Shown: positions 44,160 to 54,589, numbered from the stretch's first letter. The stretch: 64,000 nucleotides of DNA from Acanthococcus lagerstroemiae (GCA_031841125.1 CM063107.1:60585814-60649813); one strand, 5' to 3'. Made by a program: numbers and translations. Notes: generated from the sequence alone by a model not told the origin.

Positions 44160-45300
44160 AATATAATTACATTTTTGGTGGTATCTCGGGAACGGAGGGT
44201 CAGCGCCAGTGAGAAAAACCGAGTAGGAATAGGTGGCTACCTCAATTTTTTCGGTTTTCGAAAATGTTGAAAATTTCTCCGCACACATTAGGCATTTTTT
44301 TCGGCGAAAATTTTTCCAGAGCGGTTTCGGGCTGGACCCTGGTGAAAATTATTCAGATTCTTGATTCGAATTCAAATCCTTCGTCAAAATTGACCAACAC
44401 TCGATCTTTTTCCCTGTCTAGCCACCCCCTCTCCACCCTGAATATATCTACATTTTCGGTTGTATCTCGGGAACGGTGGGTCGGTGCCAGATTTGGATAA
44501 CGAATTTGAACTTGGGGAGGAAAACTGAGTAAGAACAGGTGAATACTTCAACTTTTTTGATTTTTGAACATTTTGAAAATTTCTTCATACTACAACATAG
44601 GGCATTTTCTTCAGGTAAAAATTTTTCGGGGTGGTTTCGGGACGGAACCTGGTGAAAATTATTCAAACTTGCGAGATGAATTCAAATCCGTCGACAGAAT
44701 TAATCCACGCTTAGTTTTTGAGCCAGTCTAGCATCCCCTCCTTCAACCCACCCCACAGTGAAACTACATTTTTTGTTAGATCACGGGAACGGAGGATCAG
44801 CGCTAGATTTAGAAAACGAATTTGAACTCAGTGAGGAATACAAAGTAGGTATAGGTGGTTACCTCACCTTTTGTGAAGAAATTTTCCGAAGTGGTTCCGG
44901 GGCAGAACCTGGAGAAAATATTAAACTTTTCGGGACGAATTCAAATCCGTTGTTAAATTGATCCACCCTCAATTTTTGTCCAATCCCCCCACCCACAGAT
45001 TAGAGCTACATTTTGGTTTGCATCTCGGGAATGGAAAGCCAGCGCCAGATTTGAACAACGAATTTGAACTCAGGAAGAAAAATTTTGAGTAGGAATAGGT
45101 GGTTACTTCAACTTTCTTGATTATCGAATATTTTGAACATTACTCCACTAGACATCAGACATTTTATTCAGCATAAAAATTTCTGGAGTTGTTCCGGGTC
45201 GGGAACTAATGAAAATTATTTATATTTTCGAGATGAATTCAAATCCGTCGTCAAAATTGATCCACACACCGTTTTTGATCCGGTCTACCCACCCTCTCCC
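44160..45300 (+). repeat. four-unit tandem array, ~240-315 bp per unit
   Basis: Units start near 44167, 44448, 44764 and 45006 with ACATTTT...ATCTCGGGAACGG. Each then carries GGTC(A/G)G(C/T)GCCAG, ACGAATTTGAACT, GTAGGAATAGGTGG and GGACGAATTCAAATCC-type blocks. Units differ by 15-25 percent by eye. The array lies between two copies of the same MITE family, so it may be the interior of a longer relative. Confidence 0.8.
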
Positions 45301-45535
45301 AGGAACGTAGCGAAGAGTTTCCTCTGGAGGGACAAACGTTGTTAGATTCCCAACTGACGACTCGAGTCAAAATTCCCGAATATCAAAATTTGTTTGTATT
45401 GGATATAAAAAAAAAAAAAAATTAAAAACTTTTGACTTGTTGAATTTTTCCAACTCTTGATCCATCTACTAAAATTTTCCAACTCCGGCGGAGGCTTTGT
45501 ACCCCCTTATTTTTGTCCTTGTCTCGTCTGTATTC
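45300..45535. repeat. copy of the CAGGGACGTA hAT MITE family
   Basis: CAGGAACGTAGCGAAGAG, TCAAAATTCCCGAATATC and CTTTTGACTTGTTGAATTTT match other members. Confidence 0.65.
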
Positions 45536-45588
45536 TAGCTTTCATCGTCTGAAATGAATAAAGAATGATAAATTATATTTTTACTCAC

Positions 45589-46150
45589 TGGATGAACAAC
45601 ACGAAGGAAGAAAACAGTAAGAACAATTCACAGATCACGAGAATCAAGAAATAAGACGTAGCAAAGAAGGTAATTTCTGGTTTACGCGGGGCTTAGAAAC
45701 ACGTGCTCAGAAAATTATTCAAAAATTCCGCAGTTTCTGTTTTACCGGTTACATAGATACAATACAGGCCGAAGACAACTTGCACCATCGACCAAAATAC
45801 GAGAAACGGTATCCATTTTTCAAACGTACTCTCGGTGAACTTACTCAGGGTAGATTCTTTATCAATGCTGACGAATAGCAAGCAGCTGGACCTAGTTGAT
45901 ATCAGTGCCAAACATACAACCCCATTAAAAAATTTGAAAATTCTTCCGGAGGTTGTAACTCTAAATACGGCCATACTCGTGTCGTAATAGAACGGATACA
46001 GGCCCAAATAATAACAAAACGTGAATGTTACCCCGCATAACGCTATAACAGGATCGCACCCTGTTTCACCGAAAATACGTTCGCTATAGGGTGTAGTATG
46101 AAGTCGACTTTTGTACTTCTTGGCATGCGTTTGAAAATGCTGGAATGTAA
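45589..46150 (-). pseudogene. decayed duplicate of gustatory receptor exon 1
   Basis: This is a duplicate of the exon at 51474-52021. It retains GVTFTFCYYLGLYPFYYDTS, VFRVTTSGRIFKFFNGVV, VQVVFGLYCIYVTGKTETAE and PEITFFATSYFLILVICELF, and a good donor (CA|GTGAGT) in the same phase 2. It is broken twice. At 46067-46088 it has a net 2-bp gain relative to the intact copy (22 versus 20 bases between matching blocks). At 45693-45695 an in-frame TAA replaces the AAA lysine codon of the intact copy. The initiating Met of the intact copy is also missing (ATGTCC became ATTTTC). I read it as a dead alternative first exon or the remains of a tandem duplicate. Confidence 0.88.
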
Positions 46151-46555
46151 AGGCACTGTTACTGTTATTGTTTGAACGTTAAAATTTTCACAAATATGAC
46201 ACGAATCATTATACACGTAGCCTCGAGCAAAACGAATATTGAAAATTAAAATTCAGCAAGCATAAAAGTATTATTTATATAAGTGTACGACAAAATAATA
46301 CACTTTCGTGACATTAATTTTCACTTCGAGTGTTTCATCGGTAGAGGCTCGTTGGGTGGTGAAAAGGGTGGCGGTATTTCACTCAACAATGAATACACAC
46401 AAGTAGTAAATTTTTCGTTTTTCAAAGTTAAGCCACCCCATTACTTTTTTTCTTTTCATTACCACATTAATTGATGGATCGTCGTACCAAACCATCAGTG
46501 GCATTGGAACGGGAGAAGCTATATTGTATAACATGGGAGGAGATACAGAGGTAAA
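46151..46555 (-). repeat. duplicated upstream region of exon 1 (copy B)
   Basis: Aligns with 52022-52455 upstream of the intact exon 1. Shared landmarks are GTAGCCTCGAGCAAAA, TGACATTAATTTTCACT, TTGATGGATCGTCGTACC and CAGAGGTAA. So the duplication covers at least 1 kb, including the presumed 5' UTR/promoter. Confidence 0.8.
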
Positions 46556-48360
46556 GAGTATCGACCTTGAAAAATGCGACTTCGGCTTTGAGCTACTCTA
46601 ATTTTTTAAGATAAAGCTGGTTTTCGGCTGCTATTCGGCTGTTTATCGAGTTTTATATCCTCTAGAAGGTATTTTGGGCCGTAGAACATAATAATGCTAT
46701 TACTCTGTTGCTGTTTAGCGGGTACTCTAACCAAACCCCTTTCTCTTATCTCGCTAGAGGACAGGATTACTCATAATTCAATCGCATTGAATTAATTAAG
46801 GTGTATCTTGCAGTTTCGTTTTTTTCTTGAAATTAAATTTCCACTTTTTATGGAGAGATTTGAAAGTTAATTTTCAAATGAGTATTTTGTAAAACTTGAT
46901 AGTTCAGTATTAACGTTAATGTCCCACCATACGCAGCTAGTCTGCAAATGACGCGTCCTGATATCTACTCTAGATATTTACAGAAAATTTCTGTTATTAG
47001 TTACATTAATCCGTATACCTTCGTTCAAGATAAGTAAGATAAAATCTCAAATCCGATAACGCTGTTAAGAGATTTGGGGGAAATTCTGTAGTGTCAATAT
47101 TCACGACTTTCTCATCACGAGAATATCGATCTACTCCAAAGAAGAAATGAAAGCTTTCAAAAGTTTAAAGTCCAACAAAATATGTATTTTACTGAAGAAT
47201 GGATCAATATTAGTAGAGGTGATAAATGAGAAATGGAAATATTTTGGAAGCCAAAAGCAGATTCTGTTGAAAAATGTCAGACTAGTTGTCAGAAACAACA
47301 TATATTAATAATCCCGCCCTCAAAAAGCTTTGCTAACTTTTCTATGGCACGTTTTAGCCCCCTAAAATCAGTTTCTTGCAAATATTTCAAAAAGTTGAAG
47401 TCCTAGAAAAAAGTTTTTCCATACAAAAAATATTCCTCATAAAATTTCCTTTAAGATAATAATATACTTGAAGTTGAGTATAAGCCGCATAGTCAGCCTA
47501 AAAATGTCCTTGAAAGTAGTCACATTTTAAACTTTTCGTAAAAACAAACTGATTTCCGCGAATATTTCGAAATGATCAACTCCTACAAGAAAGTGTATGA
47601 TCTTCACCGAGAATAATAATAGCTCTTGTGTTTACTCTCCCCCCCCCTAGTTTGAGGATTCCCAATTCCAAACTTACTTGGTTGCAGGGATGCCAATAAG
47701 TATGTAGCGAAATTTCACGAAAAGCTCGACGTCCCGCCCAAATTTTGGAATAAGATTCAAAGAAGAATGAACTCCCTCTAAGAATCTCACCATTAATCAT
47801 TGAGCCTTGAGCCAAATCGAGTCAGACCCTGTGTCACAGCTGAAACTCCGCTCACTGGAGTAATCGGTGACATAAGGTGCCAGAATTTCATTGTAATGAC
47901 AGAATTTTCTGTCACATGGTTAAACGCAGAGAAACACGACTCTTGGGTATTGTACTTCGTGGGCGTATCTTTTCCTTTGCGCCAGCCGTGTAATGGTAAG
48001 CTGAAAAGGCGCCGTCGCGTCGATGCCTCTACAAGTTGCTGGCACACTGCGTTCATGATCATGTTTGATATCTTGCCTGGGATCTAGAAGTGGTTTCAGT
48101 TTCATTTCGAATTTCATATTCGTTGGTGTTCAGTGCGGTCTAAAACTTATGAAGCGGATTCAAATGCATGATAGAATTAAAAAGTACTTGTAATTGGGCT
48201 GTAATTTATCGGTAAGTTATGTCATATCTATGTCATTTAATGTAATATTTAGTTATTACTTATTCTAGAGGTGGATTGGTGAAGGAGGGTAGGTTAAAAC
48301 TGCCCCTGGCCAGTCCACCGGCCGTTCAAAAGATTCTTGTTTGGCTCCTCAAACCATATG
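46556..48360. other. no recognisable gene
   Basis: Between 47570 and 48120 there is a GC-richer stretch with overlapping open frames on both strands (47800-48087 +, 47793-48062 -) but no known motif. The remainder is AT-rich. Confidence 0.4.
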
Positions 48361-48362
48361 TA

Positions 48363-48833
48363 CAGTAGACTCCGGGTTATCCAACCTAATCGGGGCTAAA
48401 GATTGGTCAGATGCCGAAAATGGTCGGATAATCAGAAATGAATATTTTCAATGTAAAAATAACGTACACAAAATTTAAGAAGAAATTGTTTATTCAGAAA
48501 ATTGAACTTTGGCTTCAGAAAGGACTAAATAAGTAAAAAAACAATACTTATAGTAAATCACAAATTATAATTTTTTTAAATAGTCGGTGACCACAGTTTT
48601 TTTTTTTTTAAATCACGATTCTTTTTTTGACCGCGTGATTTCGCAACGCCGCGCTGTTGCGCCGGTTGAACAACATACATAATATGTCTATATACATTCC
48701 AGAATCAAAAATTAGATGTCTCATGTAGAAATTCGGATTAACTGATCTTAGTAGGTCGGATAAGTCGAAGGATAGGGTCGGATAATTTGGACTCGGATAA
48801 CCCAAATGTCGGATAATCCGGCGGAGTCTATTG
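48363..48833. mobile_element. pogo/Tigger-type MITE with TA target duplication
   Basis: Left end CAGTAGACTCCGGGTTATCC, right end (reverse complement) CAATAGACTCCGCCGGATTA. Both are flanked by TA (48361-48362, 48834-48835). Internal GGTCGGATAAT motifs recur near both ends. The CAGTAGACTC...TTATCC start is typical of pogo/Tigger elements. No transposase; 471 bp. Confidence 0.9.
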
Positions 48834-48946
48834 TATATGTTTTTGCTTCATGCCCGTAGCTGGCCATCTGCAGTAGGGGGTGCTGACCGTTCACTGGGGG
48901 GGGCTAGAGGATACACATAGTATATAATGTGAAAATTTCTACGAGG

Positions 48947-49235
48947 CAGTGATGTAGCCAAAGGGGGAGGGGACACGATAGGGGCAAAAGTCCCCCCCCC
49001 CCTCGAGGCACCTGAAATTGAATGTAAAATATGCAAAAATTAGCAATTTTTCGCCATTAAAACACGTTTCTTTCGAAAAATTTTCACTCAAACAGTAATT
49101 TTACCTTCATTTTCATAAAAGAGTCTTCTAATATTGGCGATCTTTAAAATTACCTCAATTTTTGACTTTTTCTCCCTTGAAAATCTTACTTTGCTCCCCC
49201 CCCCCTCTCACCGGGAGAATTCCTGCTACGTCACT
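48947..49235. mobile_element. hAT-like MITE with CAGTGATGTAGC ends
   Basis: Left CAGTGATGTAGCC and right (reverse complement) AGTGACGTAGCAGG are inverted. A G/C homopolymer run lies near each end. No clear target duplication. Relative of 53946-54153. Confidence 0.65.
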
Positions 49236-49239
49236 CTTG

Positions 49240-50246
49240 TCGGTTTCTATGGCGAGTGTCGAAAACGAAGCCCGAATGGACGACTAAAGCAGCTTCGACG
49301 AAGTTTTCTCATGATTAAATCGCGAGCACAGTCGCGAGTGTACGCGGCTGCTCGGGTCTTGGGTCCTGGGTGTCTCACCTCGTTGTCTAAACAAGCTTGA
49401 TTAACTTGGGGCCATTACATTCAAATCCCGTCCCCAATCCAAGCGTCCCCAATTAGTTGACCAAGCTTTTGTTCTAAATTTTAAAATGTTTCTGTGATAT
49501 TGATTATCTTCATCCCTTCTTTCTCTCTCGTTCAGCATAATGATGATTTTTATAAGGGTGGTATCTTTGCCTACGGGGCTCAGGATACCTTTAGAGGGGC
49601 TCAGCCCCAGCTTGCCTCCAATGGCTACGGGGCTATTTTACTTGGAAACGTATGCACCAAATTCTGCGCCTTAATTTCCGGACGAGCAGATTTCATATTG
49701 TCGAGCCGCTTTGGAATTTCCCAGTCAAAGCTGGAAGCTATCTTGAGTCTTCATGAAGAAGGTCCTAATGAAGCGTTTTGTCTGGAGGGGGAGGTGGGTA
49801 AAAATTGTGAAAGTCCCAACTGCCAACTGACTCAACTCAGAATTCCCAAGTATCAAAGCAAAAAAAAAGACCTTTTGACCTGTTAGATTTTTCCGACTGA
49901 ATCAACTCAAAATTCCACCTTGTCCTAGCTGCTGGTTCTGTATGCCTTTATGGTAGAACTGATACCCAGTTCTAGGATGTGAATCTATCTAAAATATTTT
50001 TATACTAACTAAAGTTATTACTTCATGAATTTTCTTTTTCTCTTTTTTACAGATAACCAGGACTAAACATCAACAATTGTACTGGATTAACTGAATATTA
50101 ATACGTTTTTGTACACAGATAGTTGTAAAAATACAAAATATTAAAATAACGTTGATCATAATTTATGAATTTTGGCTGTCGGAATTTTGTGTGTCGGGGA
50201 GGAGCGCACTGAAATGAGGGGTAGGTTAACCAAAACGCGATAGAAT
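49240..50246. other. no recognisable gene; holds one MITE-family fragment
   Basis: A GC-richer segment (49240-49400) and a 130-codon open frame (49494-49886) have no known motif. 49766-49920 contains the hAT MITE-family motifs TCAGAATTCCCAAGTATC and CCTTTTGACCTGTTAGATT. Confidence 0.45.
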
Positions 50247-50370
50247 CAGGGACGTACTGAAGAGTTTTTTTTTAGAGAGAGAGGGGGGGAGGGAGGTAAA
50301 AATTGTGAAAGTCCAAGTCCCAACTGACTCAACTCAGAATTCCCAAGTATCAAAGTAAAGAAAACAAGCT
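50247..50370. repeat. copy of the CAGGGACGTA hAT MITE family, left part
   Basis: Starts CAGGGACGTACTGAAGAG and reaches AGAATTCCCAAGTATCAAAG. It breaks off where the element at 50360-50835 begins; similar sequence resumes at about 50838 (CCTTTTGACCTGTTGGG). This implies the 50360-50835 element inserted into this MITE copy. Confidence 0.7.
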
Positions 50371-50835
50371 ACCTCGTGGATAGCGAGGTAGTAAGAGGGT
50401 GTTTGCTTAAGCTGAAAAACTTTCAGCTTCCAACTTCTGGTTTCTCAAAATTATCCTGAAACTGCAAAAACTTCTGGCTTCTCCGCATTCTGGTGTTGTT
50501 GCGCCAACTTCCTCCACTGGTATTGGTATTGATAAAACAAAACCAAACCTGAAATGTTAAAGCTTTGATGCTAATATTCAGACACATTACCAACGTCTAT
50601 GCGATAAAACAAATATACGCCAGGAACGCCAGAATGAGAATCTTTTGAGGTTAGCACCTCTCATCTTCCACACGCCTCCGCCTTAAGACCGATCTAACGA
50701 TCTGAACGCAACTGAGCTAAAACTGAACTATGAGCTGTAAACAATTCAGTCGTATTTAGAGAAATGATGAGGAGGATGAAAATTCGATTGCAACAGGGTG
50801 CTTGCAGCGCTGCGCGCGGGCAAACACCCTAAAAA
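50360..50835. mobile_element. short TIR element (AGGGTGTTTGC ends), related to 52613-54378
   Basis: AGGGTGTTTGC (50397-) and GCAAACACCCT (ending about 50831) are perfect 11-bp inverted ends. Its interior, in reverse complement, matches 52613-52990 of the larger relative (GATTCTCATTCTGGCGT, AACATTTCAGGTTTGGTTTT, AAGTTGGCGCAACAACACCAG). Only two or three copies of the GAAGC-type motif are present. The 37 bp outside the left TIR (50360-50396) also match the far end of the larger copy. Confidence 0.75.
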
Positions 50836-50837
50836 CC

Positions 50838-51120
50838 TCACCTTTTGACCTGTTGGGTTTTTCCAACTTCTCAACTCAATTCCCAAGTATCAAAGCAAGA
50901 AGAAAAAAAAGGGGGGAAAAGAGAAAAAAAAGCACTTTTAACTAGCAGTCGTACCACTGCATTGACAGATGCTCCGTCGTATGTCCGTCGCGTTGTGTCA
51001 CGTAAAATTGCACGGCTGTGCTCGATTCTGATTGGTTCTCATGCTGACATTCTGCGACAGATCCGCTAACAGGATTAGCATCATCTGCATCTGTCAATTT
51101 TCCACAGCAGGGGGGGGGTT
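50838..51120. other. MITE-family right part and unassigned sequence
   Basis: 50838-50900 carries the TTTTGACCTGTTGGG and CAATTCCCAAGTATCAAAG motifs of the hAT MITE family. Beyond that nothing was recognised; a G-run ends at 51120. Confidence 0.45.
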
Positions 51121-51425
51121 GGTACTACGAGCCATCAATTAATGTAGCAATGAAGAGAAGAAAGTAATGGGTCGGCTGAACTGTGAAAATTGAAAATTTA
51201 CCAACCTGTAGGTATTTATTGTTGTTGAGTGAAATACCGCCACTGCTTTCGTCGCTAATGGAGCTTCTACTGATGAAAAATTCGAAGTGAAAATGAATGT
51301 CACAAAGAAGGTGTATTATTTTGTCATACACTTATATTTAAATAATTCATTGTATGCATGCTCAATTTTAATTTTCAAAATTCTTTTTGCTCGAGGCTAC
51401 ATAAATGACTGTGTCTGCATTTCAG
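51121..51425 (-). repeat. inverted-repeat arm downstream of exon 1
   Basis: The sequence matches the reverse complement of 52075-52376 with ~88-90 percent identity by eye. Landmarks are CATCAATTAATGTAGCAATG, CGCCACTGCTTTCGTCGCTA and TTTTTGCTCGAGGCTAC. It is therefore a backward copy of the exon-1 upstream region placed in intron 1. The decayed copy B has no such arm, so it arose after or outside that duplication. Confidence 0.88.
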
Positions 51426-51473
51426 CTTTCATGATCTAAAATGAATTAACATTAGTAAATTATATTTACTCAC

Positions 51474-52021
51474 CTGATCAACATTAACGAGTAGGAAGAC
51501 AATAAAAGCAACTCGCAGACAATGAGAATTAAGAAATAAGACGCCGCAAAGAAGGTAATTTCTGGTTTACGCGGGGCTTTTAAACACGTTCTCAGAAAAT
51601 TACTCAGAAATTCCGCGGTTTCTGCTTTACCGGTTAAATAAATACAATACAACCCAAAGACTACTTGCACTGCTGACCAATATGTGAGGCACAATTCCCA
51701 TTTTTTATACGTACTGTCGGCGAATTCGCTCAAGTTTAATTCTATATCATTGCCCCTGAGTAGAAAGTAACTGGGCTTAATTGATATCAGTGCACAACAT
51801 ACAACCCCATTCAAAAATTGGAAAATTCTTCCGGAGGTTGTAACTCTAAACACAACTGTACTCGGGTCGTAAAAGAACGGGTACAAGCCCAAATAATAGC
51901 AAAACGTGAATGTTACTCCGAATGACGCCATAATATGACTGCACCCTGTTTGACCAAAAAAGTTTGCTGAAGGGTGTAATATGAAGGCGGCTTTTGTGCT
52001 TCTTGGCATGCGTTCGGACAT
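51474..52021 (-). CDS. gustatory receptor exon 1 (intact, N-terminus)
   Basis: This exon encodes residues 1-182 and two bases of codon 183 of a 443-residue insect gustatory receptor (7tm_7 family). I chose the ATG at 52019-52021 (MSERMPRSTKAAF) because it follows a likely 3' splice site (ATTACTTTTACAG, 52026-52038) for a 5' UTR intron; an upstream in-frame ATG at 52114 is possible. Visible features are YYLGLYPFFYD, matching the N-terminal GL-x-P box of the family, then hydrophobic segments FQFLNGVVCCALI, CLTYWSAVQVVFGLYCIYLT and FAASYFLILIVCELLLL. The donor CAG|GTGAGT ends the exon in phase 2 and joins exon 2 after a 10.5-kb intron. Subfamily and ligand cannot be told from sequence. Low expression and chemosensory neuron location are expected from family knowledge. 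Confidence 0.9.
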
Positions 52022-52074
52022 ACTGGACTGTAAAAGTAATATTACTATTATTGTTCGAATGCTGAAATTTTTCA

Positions 52075-52376
52075 CAAATGTGACACGAATCATTATACAC
52101 GTAGCCTCGAGCAAAAAGAATATTGAACATTAAAATTGAGCACGCATACAATGAATTATTTAAATATAAATGTATGACAAGAAAATATATCCTCTTTGTG
52201 ACATTAATTTTCACGAGTTTTCCATCAGTAGAAGCTCGATTAGCGATGAAAGCAGTGGCGGCACTTCACTCAACAACAATAAATACATACAGGTAGGTAA
52301 ATTTTTCGTTATCAGAGTTAAACAGCCCATTACTTTCTTCTCTTCATTGCTACATTAATTGATGCATCGTGGTACC
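52075..52376 (+). repeat. inverted-repeat arm upstream of exon 1
   Basis: Reverse complement of 51121-51425 (see that entry). Homology to the copy B upstream region shows that this arm is the original arrangement. On the minus strand it would be 5' UTR or promoter of the receptor gene. Confidence 0.85.
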
Positions 52377-52612
52377 AAATCATCAGTGGTACCTATTGGA
52401 ACGGGAGAGGCTGCATGGTACAAAATGGGAGGAAGTACAGAGGTAAGGAATATCCGTCCCCAAAATTCAGCAATTTGATAAAAAGGCTGCTTGAAACACT
52501 TCAGAAAGAAGATTAAGCTCATTCTCAAAGAAAATATCAAATTAAAGTTTTTGCACTTTGATTAATTAAATTAGCATACTATCAATTTTTTTGGATCATA
52601 TTTAAATTTTTA
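52377..52612. other. upstream flank of exon 1
   Basis: The first 80 bp (to about 52455) still match the copy B flank (CATCAGTGGTACC, GGAACGGGAGAGGCTG). The rest is AT-rich and unassigned. Confidence 0.5.
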
Positions 52613-54378
52613 GGGTGCTGCAAGCACCCTATTGCGAACGAATTTTCATTTCTTTAAATACGAGTGAATTGTTTACAGATCATATAGTTCAGTTTTAGTT
52701 CAGTTTCATGTTAGAATACGACCTCTTTACAGGTTCTCCGTCAACTGCTGCCATCTATCAGGAAGTCGGTCTACTACTATGAATATTTCCTCTCGGTTAC
52801 GAACGCAACTTGGAAATATGAAAACAAAAGATTCTCATTCTGGCGTATACTTGTTTTATCACATAGATGTTGGTACCCTGTCTGAATCTGAATATTAGCT
52901 TCAAAGCTTCAACATTTCAGATTTGGTTTTGTCTTATTAATACCAGTGTAGGAAGTTAGCGCAACAACACCAGGGATGCGGAGAAGCCGGTAGCTGTAAG
53001 TGGAAGTCAGAAGCCGGAAATTTTTGCAGTTTTAAAGTCTGGTCCAGTTAAGAACAGGGATGTGAAAGAAGCTGGAAGCGGAAGCCGGAAGTTTTAACGT
53101 AACCTGACTCAAATCGAGAAGCCGGTAGCCGGAAGCCAATCCCAGTTGGAAGCCAGAAACTGGAAGATAAGTCTTTTGTTTATCGGCTTCTTTTTGGCTT
53201 CCAAGTTTCAACTCAGAGTCAGCATTTGGCCTAACTTGTCAGTCATTATTTATAAGAAAATAGCTCTTGAACTCGTTGCTTCAAAGTCTCAATAGATTAT
53301 TATTTCATTTAAACTTGTTTTGTGCTTCTTATTCTTTGGAAGGGGGAAGGGGCTTAAAAGATGCTAGAGGTGAAATAAAGTGAAATGTCAGGAGCTAGAA
53401 GTCGAAAGCTGGAAGTTTTTTGAAATAACAGAAGCCAGAAGCCGGAAGTTTCTAAATAACAAAATTGAAAGAAGTCGGAAGCTGGAAGCTTTTTAAAATT
53501 ATGGAAGCCAGAAGCCGGAAGAGAAGTTTTTCAATAAGTTTCTCATCCATGGTTAAGAAACATAATTTGCAACCCGCGATAATGGGCATTTTAGAGTTGA
53601 AGGGGAAGAACGAGTTCAAGAACACATTATCAGCGACGTGAAAAAATTGTGTTTTTTAACTGGGACTAGACTTCAGGATAATATTGAGAAGCTAAAAGTT
53701 GGAAGCTGAATAAGTTGAAAGCTGGAGGCCGGAAGCAGAAACTGAAAGTTTTTCAGCTTCCAATTGGCTTCTTGAAATTTTATGAAAAGTGTTTTTTATA
53801 TTTCTTCATCTCAAAAAATACAAGAAAAAGAGAGAAAAAATAGGTTAATGAAAGTGAGATTGTGAGAATAAGTAAAAGAAGCTGAAGGTAGAAGCCGGAA
53901 GCCGAAAAAAAATTTGGAGGTTAGAAGTTATACTGAGGCTGGAAGCAGTGGTGTAGCCAGGATTTTTCCAAGGGGTGGAGGGAATCAGCAAAAATTTTTT
54001 ATAATGTAGTTAGACTGGAACTTCAATTATGCATCTGAATTCAAATTTCATTTCGCGCATTTACTGTAATCCTGCCAGCATATAAAAAATTCTCACCTCA
54101 AGGGGGAGGGGAATTCATCCCACCTACCCCCCCCCCCCTGGCTACGCCACGGACTGGAAGCTAGGAGCGAAAAGCTAGATGAGAATCGGAGGCGAGAAGC
54201 CGAAAGCGGAAGCTGTATCGTTCAGCTTCCGCATCCCTGATATCCTGAACAACACACCTTTTAAAAATGAAGCTAGCGAAAAGCTCACTTTATTGACTTT
54301 AACTTATCAGCTAGTCAATGAATACATTAGTAGCAAACACACTCTTACTACTTCGCTATCTGCGAGGTAACTTGTTTA
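52613..54378. mobile_element. TIR element expanded by a GAAGCC minisatellite
   Basis: Its left 350 bp (52613-52965) and right end (54340-54378, CTTACTACTTCGCTATCTGC) match, inverted, the two ends of the 476-bp element at 50360-50835. Between them is about 1.2 kb dominated by imperfect GAAGC(C/T)GGAAGC(C/T) units (52975-53240, 53395-53540, 53690-53950, 54155-54240), interspersed with unrelated spacers and one hAT MITE. No coding region. The expansion is specific to this copy. Confidence 0.8.
53946..54153. mobile_element. hAT-like MITE inside the minisatellite
   Basis: Left CAGTGGTGTAGCC and right (reverse complement) CCGTGGCGTAGCC are inverted. Both flanks read CTGGAAG, which would fit a target duplication but is also the local minisatellite unit, so it is not diagnostic. 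208 bp; contains a C-run. Confidence 0.75.
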
Positions 54379-54589
54379 CTGCTATACGAGGTTTGTTTTT
54401 TCATATATGAGATATATTGGAATAGATCTCGAAATTAAAATACGTCTTTTAACATTCCTTAAAAGGTGATGCTAAATATGTTCCCTTTGACTCGGAAGTT
54501 TGTTTTTTCATATACAGGGCTAGTCGGTTTTCCTTCCGCCATAGGAAAACTAGTTTTTCGTGAAACCAGGTGCACGCTGTTTCGCCAGG

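Noticed and set aside
44022..45345. Similar open frames repeating through 44-45.3 kb as a protein repeat family
   Set aside because: They track the tandem DNA repeat, change frame between units and lack coding signatures.
46283..46474. Similar short plus-strand frames at 46283-46474 and 52170-52358 and minus-strand 51125-51331
   Set aside because: Their similarity comes from the duplicated and inverted upstream DNA of exon 1, not from a conserved small protein. Frames differ by indels.
51846..52214. 122-codon minus-strand frame upstream of receptor exon 1
   Set aside because: It overlaps the receptor frame out of phase, and the corresponding frame is not preserved in the duplicate at 46 kb.
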